Positions 56,041 through 64,000 of a DNA stretch of 64,000 nt are shown in pieces. The notes below the pieces were generated by a model. It did no database searches. It was given only the letters and a program-made list of their open reading frames with translations, and was not told the origin of the DNA. Origin of the DNA: Pleurostoma richardsiae (taxonomy: Eukaryota > Ascomycota > Sordariomycetes > Calosphaeriales > Pleurostomataceae); contig JANBVO010000053.1 in NCBI GenBank assembly GCA_030052745.1, forward strand, positions 124,001 to 188,000. Direction: 5' to 3'. The translations under genes and the position numbers were made by a program. Position 1 is the stretch's first letter. Each line of letters begins with the position of its first letter.

Positions 56041-56105
56041 AGAAGTAGAGGGGTGTGACTTCAATGCCGGAGACGTCTTCTCAGCATGGTATATTGATGC
56101 TATGT

Positions 56106-57946
56106 CTATCCAAAGAGCCTCAACCCCGTGTCTTCCACTGCCACGCCGCCCATCTCTTCGTCCGACTCTTCCTCCTCGCCCAACTCCATCACCTTGCCGA
56201 ACAGCGTCCCGAAGAAGCGGTCAACGGCGTCCGCCTCCCAGGTGTTCCTGTTCTCTGGTGCCATGAAGTTCTGCAACTTCTCGTGGACCGTGAAACGGAG
56301 CTTCCGGCCTTTGCTAGCCTTCCTATCAACCTGCTTCCTCGTCTTTGCCTCCTTGAGGGCCGACCACCGCACCGTGGAGACGGCGCTGCCTGGGGCTGAC
56401 GGGTCCATGGTCCGCTGGTCGACGAGCTCCTTGAGCAACAGCTGGTAGAAGTCGCCGTCGTCGTAGATCTCGGGGTCCTCCCCGACCTTCTTTGCAGCCT
56501 GGATCGGCGCGCAGGATCGGGGCATCTGCGTCCTTTTGACCAGGCGCTCGGAGTTGAGCAGCTGGTCTTCCAGGACGGAAACTAGGGACTGCGTGGCAGA
56601 TGATCCGATCTTACGGGTTGTCGCGACCGCTGTCGTGCTCTTGATCTTGGTCGACCACTTGTTCAGCACCTTCTTCCTGTAGGACACGGCCCTCTTCTCC
56701 GTAGCCTCCATCTCATCCCACATATCCTGGGCCGTCAGCTCAGCGTCTTCCTCTCTCTTCCGCTTCTGCCCGGCTGTCGACTCGGGTAGAATGCTGGACC
56801 GGAAGCTGTCAATGGTGTTCCATAATTTGACGGCTGCTTCCTCGGCTGCCTGATACGGCTCTTGTCCTGCCTCGCTCTCGTTGTCGGCGACATTGAACGA
56901 ATTGGCAGAGATGAGAGCCTTCTGCAGCCGGATCCGGATGTTCAGGAGCGAGTCGAACCCTCGGCGCTGCTGCCGGACCGCAAGCCCTTTCTCCGCATCG
57001 GCCTTGGCAGCTTGCGAGACGTTTGCCAGCAAGGTTCTGGGGCCTTCGCTCATGAGTTTCCTGAGCTCGGCTCTCTCTGGATCTTCCTCCTCATCGTCCT
57101 CACTGGCGCCCTCGTCTTCCTCCTCATCCTCTTCGTCTTCTCCCTCCACGTCTGAATCCTGAGCGGAGTCAGAAGCATCCGTGTCTGACAATTCTGCCCC
57201 GTTTAGTTTTGTTTCTGAGAGCTCAGATCCGGAATATCCTCCGGACTCGGCATCCGACCCGCTTTCGTCGTTCTCGGACTCCTCAGCCTCTAGATCCAAA
57301 AGGCCATCGAGCATGTCATCCTCGTCCTCCGACCCAGACATGAAATCTGCGGCAGTCGGCCTCTTATTGCGCTTCACTTTGCCGTCTTTGGGCTTCGAAC
57401 TGCCCCTGAAGGTGAAGTCCTTGAACGCTTCCTCATCGCTCGACCCGAACGCCTCGTCGCTGTCGATCTCCTCATCTGGGGCGCCTATGCTGTCCTTTGC
57501 CAGGTCCGCCGTCTCGGGGTCGTCGAATTCTTCGGAACCCGACTCTTCGGAGCCCTCAACATCGTCTTCCGAAGCGGAGTCGCCCTCGCTGCTTTCGTCC
57601 AGGGCCGCGCGGCTGGTCCGTTTCCCGCGGTATTCGGGTCCCAGGGGGAGCTCCTGCTGCTGGCGGAGTCTGCTCTTGCTACATTGTCACTGTTAGCAAC
57701 GCTCATGCTACCGGGAGTCAACAGCAGGTACATACCCCACAGAGACGTAGTGTTCCCTGCCCGCGGCAACATCCTCCTCACTCCCCTCGCTGTCGCTCTC
57801 GGTGCCGGGCGCGTTGTCTTCCGGATCGTAATCTTGCGCGCAAAGTCAGTAATTAGCATGGCTAGGTCTTGACCATGGAACGCACCTCTTCCCAGCTTCT
57901 TCTCAAGGTCGGCGAGCGCCTGAACCCGGCTCTTCTTCGCCGCCAT
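56106..57946 (-). CDS. BFR2: BFR2/AATF (Traube) ribosome biogenesis factor
   Basis: Nucleolar component of the small-subunit processome (with Enp2 and Lcp5 in yeast), 576 residues in three exons: 57946-57886, 57832-57736 and 57678-56106, in phase. The N-terminus MAAKKSRVQALADLEKKLGR leads to DYDPEDNAPGT, a typical Bfr2 start. A very acidic region follows (Asp/Glu/Ser, residues about 55-245). The AATF domain includes KADAEKGLAVRQQRRGFDSL and LLNIRIRLQKALISANSFN. The C-terminal TRAUB domain follows with YDDGDFYQLLLKELVDQRTM, KGRKLRFTVHEKLQNFMAPE and the end near DRFFGTLFGKVMELG. Length is close to yeast Bfr2 (534). It shares a 339-bp divergent promoter with IND1 and is convergent with the small membrane protein, 65 bp apart. 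Confidence 0.93.
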
Positions 57947-58285
57947 CTTGTGCTGCTGAGCGATGTAAACTCTCGCCTGTACGGGGTCGGACTCCACAGT
58001 CAAGCGTTTTCTTTTTTCGAGGGGAACAGAGGAGAATTTTAGCGGTGGGTGCTGGCAGAAAGTTAGTGGACGTTAGTGCCGACTGGGCGGGCTGAGCTTC
58101 CAATTGGTTGGAAGCCACAGAGGATGTCGCATCAGTACTTGCTCATGACGCCGTTGGGGATATATATGCACTATTTGTATTCAGTTCCGGGTTTGAAATG
58201 AATGGTCCCTGTTTCTGTGATCTGATTGATTTAGTTTCGAACAGCCTCAACTTCATATCGTCGAGGGGAGGCGGAAGTCATCAAT
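57947..58285. promoter_or_regulatory. Compact bidirectional promoter BFR2 / IND1
   Basis: Only 339 bp separate the start codons of BFR2 (minus) and IND1 (plus). A TATATATG element lies near 58160-58167, about 120 bp before IND1. A ribosome assembly gene and a respiratory assembly gene thus probably share regulatory sequence. Confidence 0.55.
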
Positions 58286-59452
58286 ATGAGCCGGGTTGCG
58301 CGCCGGCTGTTCCACTCCTGCAGGTGTTTGCAACATGAGAACCCTCTTGTAAGTCGCTGGACACTGCGTCAATCTGGCTGTTCGGATCTGATAATTTAAA
58401 GGGCCTTCCGAGGACCGGGTCAATACCACGGTTCCGGCGTGGCCTCCCTGAGAAACGAAAGATCAAGGACGTGTCCAAGGTCATCGCCGTGTCCTCCGCC
58501 AAAGGGGGCGTAGGCAAGAGCACAATTGCAGGTGAATAGGCCTTCACAACCTGACCCGGCCCTTCGAAACTAGATATTAACCGTAATATCTATCCTCAGC
58601 CAACCTGGCCCTCGCCTATGCAAGGCTGGGCTACCGGTCCGGTATATTAGACACCGACATCTTCGGGCCATCCATCCCGACTCTCTTTAACCTCAATGAA
58701 GAACCGCGGTTATCACGGAGTACGTAGACCCCTGCTGATGCTATAAACATGCCCGTGTCTGAGAGGATGGAATCACGCAGACAATCAGCTCCTCCCCCTC
58801 TCCAACTACGGCGTCAAGACCATGTCCATGGGCTACCTCGTCGGCGAAGACGCTCCGGTCGTCTGGCGCGGCCTCATGGTCATGAAGGCCCTCCAGCAGC
58901 TCCTGCACGAGGTAGACTGGGGCGGCCTGGACATCCTCGTGCTCGATCTGCCGCCAGGCACGGGGGACACCCAGCTGAGCGTGACGCAGCAGATCGTACT
59001 AGATGGTGAGTGTAGCCCGTCACCCCCGGAAAACTTCCTCCTCCTCTCCTATGCAACACACCCACAGCCATACAAGGCAAGTCACATAGACTGACCGGCG
59101 GTAAGGTTCCATAATCGTGACCACCCCCCACACCCTCGCCGTCAAGGATGCCGTCCGGGGCATCAACATGTTCAAGAAGGTGAACGTGCCGATCCTGGGT
59201 CTCGTTCAGAACATGTCGCTGTTCCGCTGCCCCTGCTGCGGCGAGGCGAGTCACGTCTTCGGCTCCGACGCCGGCGTGCGCGCCGCCTGCGCCGACCACG
59301 GCATCGACGTCCTCGCAGACCTGCCGCTCGACCCGGGCATCTCGAGCAGCGCCCACGCCGGCAGGCCGACGGTGGTCTCGGAGCCGGACGGCGCCAGCGC
59401 GAGGACGTTTATGGATATCGCGAGGGTTACGGCGGGGAAGATTGGGATGTAG
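58286..59452 (+). CDS. IND1: IND1/NUBPL, Fe-S assembly factor for respiratory complex I
   Basis: Mrp/Nbp35-family P-loop ATPase that delivers Fe-S clusters to mitochondrial complex I. The protein has 294 residues in five exons: 58286-58348, 58402-58531, 58600-58719, 58781-59005 and 59106-59452; introns of 53-100 nt, all phases kept. Residues 1-25 are basic and hydrophobic without acid until E18 ([16 protein letters not shown]), a good mitochondrial presequence, which separates it from cytosolic Nbp35/Cfd1. The deviant Walker A is AKGGVGKS (K55, K60), then [23 protein letters not shown] and the cluster-binding pair C221/C224 in [21 protein letters not shown] and the C-terminal [20 protein letters not shown] fit the family. 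Its presence implies that the organism keeps a rotenone-sensitive complex I. Divergent from BFR2 and convergent with GEM1. Confidence 0.94.
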
Positions 59453-59851
59453 ACGGCGGCCACTTACTTCTCATAACGAGATGTGTACAACATACGATCC
59501 CTCGAGAGAAGAGCCTCTCGACAGGCGTGATCATGTGAAGGGATTCGTCAAGTAGAGATTAGATACTATGTACGACTAAGTGCTATCTTTCATCAGGTGA
59601 GAGGGGTATCATAATGTGTCTCGAATGCATACGCAGAGAAAGGCGCAGGAGCATAATCCTGCTCCAGGTGGTGTTTTGAGAGAGGCAGATAAAAAGCAGT
59701 GCGTGTGAGAGGGGCGTGCCTTGAAAGAAGGGCGTCAGGATGAATGGGTATCGGCACCCAAAAATGCATTCATCCCCTGCAAAACGGGCTATAACCCATG
59801 ATCGTGGGTCCAACCAAATCTCCGCACTCTCGACCCGTCAAACCTGCTGTC
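59453..59851. other. Convergent intergenic region (IND1 / GEM1)
   Basis: This is 399 bp between stop codons and presumably holds both 3' UTRs. A 7-bp-stem hairpin (CGAGAGAAGAGCCTCTCG) at about 59503-59520 lies soon after the IND1 stop and may affect 3' end formation. Confidence 0.45.
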
Positions 59852-61771
59852 TCATGGCGAGACCGTAGACCGTCTCCAGATGATCAACGCCGCCACCGCC
59901 GCGCAGGCCGTGGCCCCCAGCGCGAGGTACAAACTCGTCCGATCGGGCGGCGGCTCCTCGCTCTTGGGGAAGGCAGTGCTGGGGTTCGTCGCCGCCTCAG
60001 CCAGGGCGACGAACAGCTCGCTGATGCTGTCCCAAGTTACGCTGACGTGCAGCGGAGAGCTCATGTTGAGGCCGGACGTGTACGCGTCGGGCTGCAGCTC
60101 GCTACGCTGCGTCGTCTTGTCCTTGTCGGCCTTGAGCGCCGTGTAGATCGACGGCAGGCCGTCCAGCTGCGGGACGCGCGCGCGCAGGTCCACGATGTGC
60201 GAGAACGAGTCCGGGTCTGACGAGTCGTACGCGTAGCAGATGAGGTCGCAGGCGTCGAGCTTTGCCCGGTTCTCCAGGATCGCCGGCTCCAGCTCCCCGA
60301 GCTCCTCCAGGATCAAGTAGCACTGCTTGCCGCCGTGGAGCTCGACGCTGTTGACAGCCCTGCGCGGGCGGATGGTGGGGCGGTGGAGAGGATCGAAGGG
60401 TCTGTTGAGGAAGGCATCGAGAAGCGACGACTTGCCTGCACCGGCTGCTCCGAGGATGTAGCAAAGCACCACGTTTCGTTCCACTCTGCCGGGTCTCCGC
60501 CGCCTTTTACGGGGCTTCGTTATCTTGAGTGCCGCTGTGATGGGGTCTTTGAGATTGGGTGGCTCGAATCCTAGGTAGGCAAGGTACTCGATCGTCGTCC
60601 TCGGCTCGAGGAATGTGGTCATACTCCACTGTGCGAGCCAACCCTGGAGTGTAACATGGCCGGCTTCGTTACGGACGGTAGAAGAGGGGAAGGAGTTATC
60701 TATCCATGATGTTGGGATGCCCGGAGTTGGGGCAAACAGCGCTGCGAGCTCTTCATCATTTAATCCTCCATCATTGTCCTTGTCAAAGAGCAGGAAAAGA
60801 TCGACAAAGAAGCGGTATCCGGCAGGGCTGAGCTCGGCAGAGGAGAACTCGGGCACGTCAAACTTAGGGTGAAGGAAGCTATCCTCCAGGCTCAAGCTAT
60901 CGGTATAGTTGTACTTCCGCAGAATGATCCAGATTGTTTCGTGGCGGCCCTTCTCGGCATATAGCTTGTTCAGCTGCAGGAACCCCTGCAGGTCAAGGCC
61001 CTTGTCAATGTCTGTCCCAGGTGATGCCTTGCCAATGGTCAATTTGATGTTGTCCAGATCGTCCTGCGTCAGTGACTTGTCGAAGGACTTTGACTGGAAC
61101 TCATGCAGCTCCTTATCATTGAGATATCCATCCTGGTCCTTGTCGCAGAGATAGAATATCCTCTTGAGCGCCTCTACGCAGGCCGGCTTCAGGTTTCCTT
61201 CCTTGTAGTCGAATAGCGGTGCTATGGGGTGTGTGACAGCCTTCTGGCAAAGGAAGAAAACCTCGTTGACGTTGCGATGCTCGCGGGCACTGGTGCGGAT
61301 GCAGGAATCGATCTCGCGGAACTCGGCCATGACGGGGAGCATCTCCTCCTCGACGACCTGGGCTGTGTTCCCATCTCCTGTCAGGTCGGCCTTGTTGGCG
61401 CAGAGGACGACTGGGACGTTCACGCCGAGGGAGCGGAAGTAGGGCATCCAGAAGAGGGCGACGCGCTCATAGCTGTAGTGGTCGGAGTAGACGAGCAGGA
61501 TGACATTGCACTTTCGGATCTCCTTGCGGAGGGTTGTGCGGTCCTGGGGGCGGGCAGAGGTGTCGACGATGGTGGTGGTAACATTTTCGGGGGTGCCGAT
61601 GCTGGGCGGGATGGTGATCTGGGGTAGGACGGGCTGGATCTTGTTGGTGATGAAGACGTCCTTGACCAGCGAGGCGATGAGGCTGGACTTGCCGGTGCCC
61701 TCGTCTCCACAGACGCAGACGCGCACTTGTTGATGTTTGACAGCGGTCAGCGCACCAGAGAACAGCGACAT
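59852..61771 (-). CDS. GEM1: GEM1 (Miro) mitochondrial Rho GTPase
   Basis: Tail-anchored GTPase of the outer mitochondrial membrane that works in mitochondrial inheritance and ER-mitochondria contacts. The protein has 639 residues without introns, the usual length (about 620-660). Order of parts: GTPase 1 with P-loop [10 protein letters not shown] (22-31), DTSA at 70-73 for the G3 site, NKAD (126-129) and SAR; first EF loop [12 protein letters not shown] (210-221); second EF loop [12 protein letters not shown] (330-341); a basic linker ([11 protein letters not shown]); GTPase 2 with P-loop [10 protein letters not shown] (441-450). A single membrane span follows near residues 611-632 ([19 protein letters not shown]), then a short RRSTVSP tail facing the intermembrane space. 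All nucleotide- and calcium-binding residues look intact. Upstream on the minus strand are repeated GGTCGGTAGG elements about 390 bp from the start codon. Confidence 0.97.
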   Translation of the reverse strand: MSLFSGALTAVKHQQVRVCVCGDEGTGKSSLIASLVKDVFITNKIQPVLPQITIPPSIGTPENVTTTIVDTSARPQDRTTLRKEIRKCNVILLVYSDHYSYERVALFWMPYFRSLGVNVPVVLCANKADLTGDGNTAQVVEEEMLPVMAEFREIDSCIRTSAREHRNVNEVFFLCQKAVTHPIAPLFDYKEGNLKPACVEALKRIFYLCDKDQDGYLNDKELHEFQSKSFDKSLTQDDLDNIKLTIGKASPGTDIDKGLDLQGFLQLNKLYAEKGRHETIWIILRKYNYTDSLSLEDSFLHPKFDVPEFSSAELSPAGYRFFVDLFLLFDKDNDGGLNDEELAALFAPTPGIPTSWIDNSFPSSTVRNEAGHVTLQGWLAQWSMTTFLEPRTTIEYLAYLGFEPPNLKDPITAALKITKPRKRRRRPGRVERNVVLCYILGAAGAGKSSLLDAFLNRPFDPLHRPTIRPRRAVNSVELHGGKQCYLILEELGELEPAILENRAKLDACDLICYAYDSSDPDSFSHIVDLRARVPQLDGLPSIYTALKADKDKTTQRSELQPDAYTSGLNMSSPLHVSVTWDSISELFVALAEAATNPSTAFPKSEEPPPDRTSLYLALGATACAAVAALIIWRRSTVSP

Positions 61772-63322
61772 AATGACGATGACAACGGCGGTGGCATCGC
61801 TGTGATTGCGGCGGTCTGGCAGTTCATACCTGTGGTCATGGTTGTTGCAGCGACAGCCGACGGGAGCCGCAACCAGAATGGGCCAGCTAAGGGAGGGAAG
61901 CAGCAGTCAGGTCAGGCAGCTCCGGAACAGCGAACGGGAGCGGCGAGCTGTCTAGGCCATGACATCAGACACCAAGGAAAGTGGCTGCCGCGGGAGCAAA
62001 CTTTGTGACGGCCCACCGGCGGAGGAGGACTCGGCGTTGCGCAGCGAAGACAAGCTGTGTGGCCGGCGGGAAGAAAGGCGGAGACAATGGAAGCGAGGCT
62101 CGTCAGTTGATCAGGGACCGAGGTAGGCAGACCACTAAGGTAAAACTACCTACGCGGTCGGTAGGCACATCTGGGTCGGTAGGTAATGCTGAAGAAGAGG
62201 TCTCTCCTCTCTGGTCTCTGTCTCTGGCCTGTCTCTGGCTCAAATCGGCAACCCGCCTTGCCCCGTTTGATCCAGCGCTGGGGCCGGGCGGTTTTTCCGA
62301 CAGACCAACAACCCCAAAAAGTACCATCCCTTGCACCTTAGCGAGGGCTTCCTTGCAATACCGCACGACTGGCCACTGAGAGCCGTCCCATTAGGTCTGT
62401 TCAGGCAGGTAACAAACCCCACCGGAGCTCGCTCGTCTCTGTTGTCTTCACAGTTGCTGATAATGATGAGAAGCTGTCGTGTTGCTGTTCAGTACAAGAG
62501 CTCGGACATGAGATTGAAAGAGACAGTCAGACGGAAGACCCATCATAGAAATCCACAGACACACTATATTTCGTCATATCTTCGCCGGTCGCTTGCAAGG
62601 TATTGCTACAGCTAGATCTTCAGCCTATATCATACGACGATGCACACGATTCAACGTCTGTTCTGTCCTCGAGTTATGGCTGTTTTATTCCCCCAATGTC
62701 CCGGCCTTCAGCTGAGGGAGACTGGGAAGACAATGGAGCCAGTCATCCTGGTCTTGAGAAACAGTAGTTAAAGACCACTATAAGCATGCTCTTGAGTCTT
62801 ATTAGACCCTCAATATAGCAGTTCTTTAGGTGATTGTCTTTTAGAGAGGCGCATATGATCCCCTCAATCCCACCACCGATTCGGTCTCCATCTTACCCCA
62901 CACTTATCTGGAACCGGGGGCATGGCATCCCCCCTCTTCTCGGTTTAAGGCGACCGACACCTCCTCCCGATGCTCCCAGACCCCTGCGCCGGTCGCTGTC
63001 CGTCCATTAATTGATCGCATGAGCCTTTAATCGCTAGCCCTTCTGTACCACGTACCACGTTGCTGTCAACCAACGTCGATCCCCTCACTTCGTTGTGCTC
63101 TTTGTGACCACCGGCTCCCAAGTTCTCTCAAGCTGTACATACGACTCCTTCTCGCTGCGCAGCCTATCACTCTACTGTCGTCTGCTCGTACCAAACCTGT
63201 CTGAGTATACGGCGTGTCGCTGCTGCCGCGGCCCTTGAGCTGGACGGCCGATCACCTGCGCCAAGCAGAGCGCCCACATCACCCACATCACCCACGCCTA
63301 TCTGCCGCCATTCGAGAACGCC
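61772..63322. other. Divergent intergenic region (GEM1 / creC)
   Basis: This 1.55-kb region lies between start codons: GEM1 promoter on the left, a probably long creC promoter and leader on the right. Two direct copies of GGTCGGTAGG at 62156-62165 and 62174-62183, with a related AGGTAGG at 62121-62127, form a small repeat cluster. No gene was seen. Confidence 0.5.
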
Positions 63323-64000
63323 ATGTTGTAAGAGACCCCCCCTCCCCTGACGCAGCTACAGCGCATTGCAGACAGACAGGTTTCCCTCTGCTCGACACGC
63401 CAGCATGCTAACACTTCTATCTCCAATCTGGCAGTGTCCTTCCGCCCCCGCCACGGTACCCGACCCAGGCGGCATACAATGCCGCCATGGTGGGCCACCA
63501 GGTGCCCATGATCGAGACCAACAACATCCTCTCGAACCCTGAGGACCAGTTCTTGGTCGGCGAGGGTGAGTCCCTATACCCCGCGCGTTGCTTGAGCCGT
63601 CCACCCCAGGTTGCGCCAGGCTGCCGTCGCGCTCCCACACAAGTACAGGGAAAGCAGGATGAAGCAGAGAGTTTAGGATGATAGAGATGAAAGCATTGAA
63701 GAACATAGCTAAGCTTACTGATCTTCTCTGCAGGCACCTACGTTCTGAAGGAAGACCTCCACCTAGCGACCCCCCCGCCACATCCCTCCGAGGCCCCCGT
63801 CGTCAACCCGAACCCCCTCTCCACGGCCCCGCAGCCGGCCACAGCCGGCACAAAGATCTCGCTGCTCAACCTCGACGTGCGGCAGCTGCCTCTACTTTAC
63901 CGTGGCCTCTCCGCCTCCAGCCTGATGTCATCGGGCGGCATTCCCCCGAGCAGCATCCAGGAGCACCCCAACGAGAGCGAGTTCTCCTCCGACCCGGCCT
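63323..64000 (+). CDS. creC: creC, WD40 catabolite-repression protein, 5' part only
   Basis: N-terminal part of a CreC-like (WDR20/DMWD-type) protein; CreC partners the deubiquitinase CreB in carbon catabolite repression. Exons: 63323-63327 (only ATGTT), 63435-63565 and 63734 to beyond the window edge; introns of 107 and 168 nt keep phase. The spliced start reads [20 protein letters not shown], then [60 protein letters not shown] and [10 protein letters not shown]. From memory this matches the ordered N-terminal signature of fungal CreC proteins; the WD repeats would lie outside the window. A start at an internal Met (63487) would lose the conserved opening. Upstream, 1.5 kb separates it from divergent GEM1. 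Confidence 0.72.

Noticed and set aside
1-64000. tRNA, 5S rRNA and other structured RNA genes
   Set aside because: I looked for TTCGA-type B-box sequences with matching acceptor stems and for the conserved 5S start and internal control region. Isolated TTCGA words occur (for example near 22750 and 26690) but none has a fitting A box or stem.
1-64000. Transposons, retroelements, viral remnants and RIP-mutated repeats
   Set aside because: No transposase, reverse transcriptase, integrase or capsid motifs, no long terminal or inverted repeats, and no strongly AT-rich TpA-enriched block were seen.
1-64000. Secondary-metabolite or other functional gene cluster
   Set aside because: No polyketide synthase, peptide synthetase, terpene cyclase or P450 is present; the SDR, the MFS transporter and the zinc-cluster factors are far apart with housekeeping genes between them.

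Overview
The window is a piece of nuclear chromosome from a filamentous ascomycete (Pezizomycotina, most likely Sordariomycetes). The evidence is short GT-AG introns (mostly 46-110 nt) with CTAAC-type branch sites, GC-rich third codon positions, fungal-only protein families (copper-fist and Zn(II)2Cys6 regulators, FMP52, AcuK, CreC), and compact genes beside some long gene-empty stretches. I rebuilt 20 protein-coding genes, 13 of them spliced, checking that phase is kept at every junction. I found no tRNA, rRNA, CRISPR array, transposon, viral remnant or secondary-metabolite cluster.

Layout. 0-3.75 kb: no gene seen. 3.75-5.28 kb (-): copper-fist transcription factor. 5.3-15.4 kb: 10 kb with no convincing gene but with short repeats and a strong G-quadruplex motif. 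15.4-16.9 kb (+): ketopantoate-reductase-like gene with its reading frame broken by one base. 17.4-20.0 kb (-): RGT1/COL-26-like zinc-cluster regulator. 20.0-23.9 kb: gene-poor. 23.9-24.6 kb (-): small SET-domain protein. 27-32 kb: dense block of a small mitochondrial-type protein, a RING protein, FMP52 and riboflavin kinase (FMN1). 32.4-34.7 kb (-): gluconeogenesis activator AcuK. 38.1-40.5 kb (-): DHA1-type MFS transporter. 42.0-46.2 kb (-): PAN2 in 12 exons. 46.8-47.9 kb (-): mitochondrial oxoglutarate/malate-type carrier. 50.5-51.6 kb (-): short-chain dehydrogenase. 52.3-61.8 kb: dense block of BUD22 (-), centrin-like EF-hand protein (+), small membrane protein (+), BFR2 (-), IND1 (+), GEM1 (-). 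63.3-64.0 kb (+): 5' end of creC, cut by the window edge.

How the genes relate. Three regulators of carbon use lie in the window: the RGT1/COL-26-like factor, AcuK and CreC. A carrier for a TCA-cycle intermediate is also present. Several products serve mitochondria: FMP52, FMN1 (flavin cofactor supply), the carrier, IND1 (Fe-S delivery to complex I), GEM1 (outer-membrane Miro GTPase) and probably the 140-residue protein at 27.1 kb. BUD22 and BFR2 both act in early 40S ribosome assembly. Nothing indicates an operon-like system; this looks like an ordinary core chromosome segment.

The most useful observations are individual oddities: the single-base disruption in the reductase, with a 38-nt false intron that would hide it; a SET domain lacking the usual NHS motif; a centrin-like protein whose second EF-hand has been replaced; a RING finger with Asp at a metal-ligand position; stop-free introns of length divisible by three in PAN2 and the zinc-cluster regulator; a 5-nt first coding exon in creC; and the minus-strand G-quadruplex motif in the 10-kb empty region. 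I found no clear sign of a wholly undescribed system.
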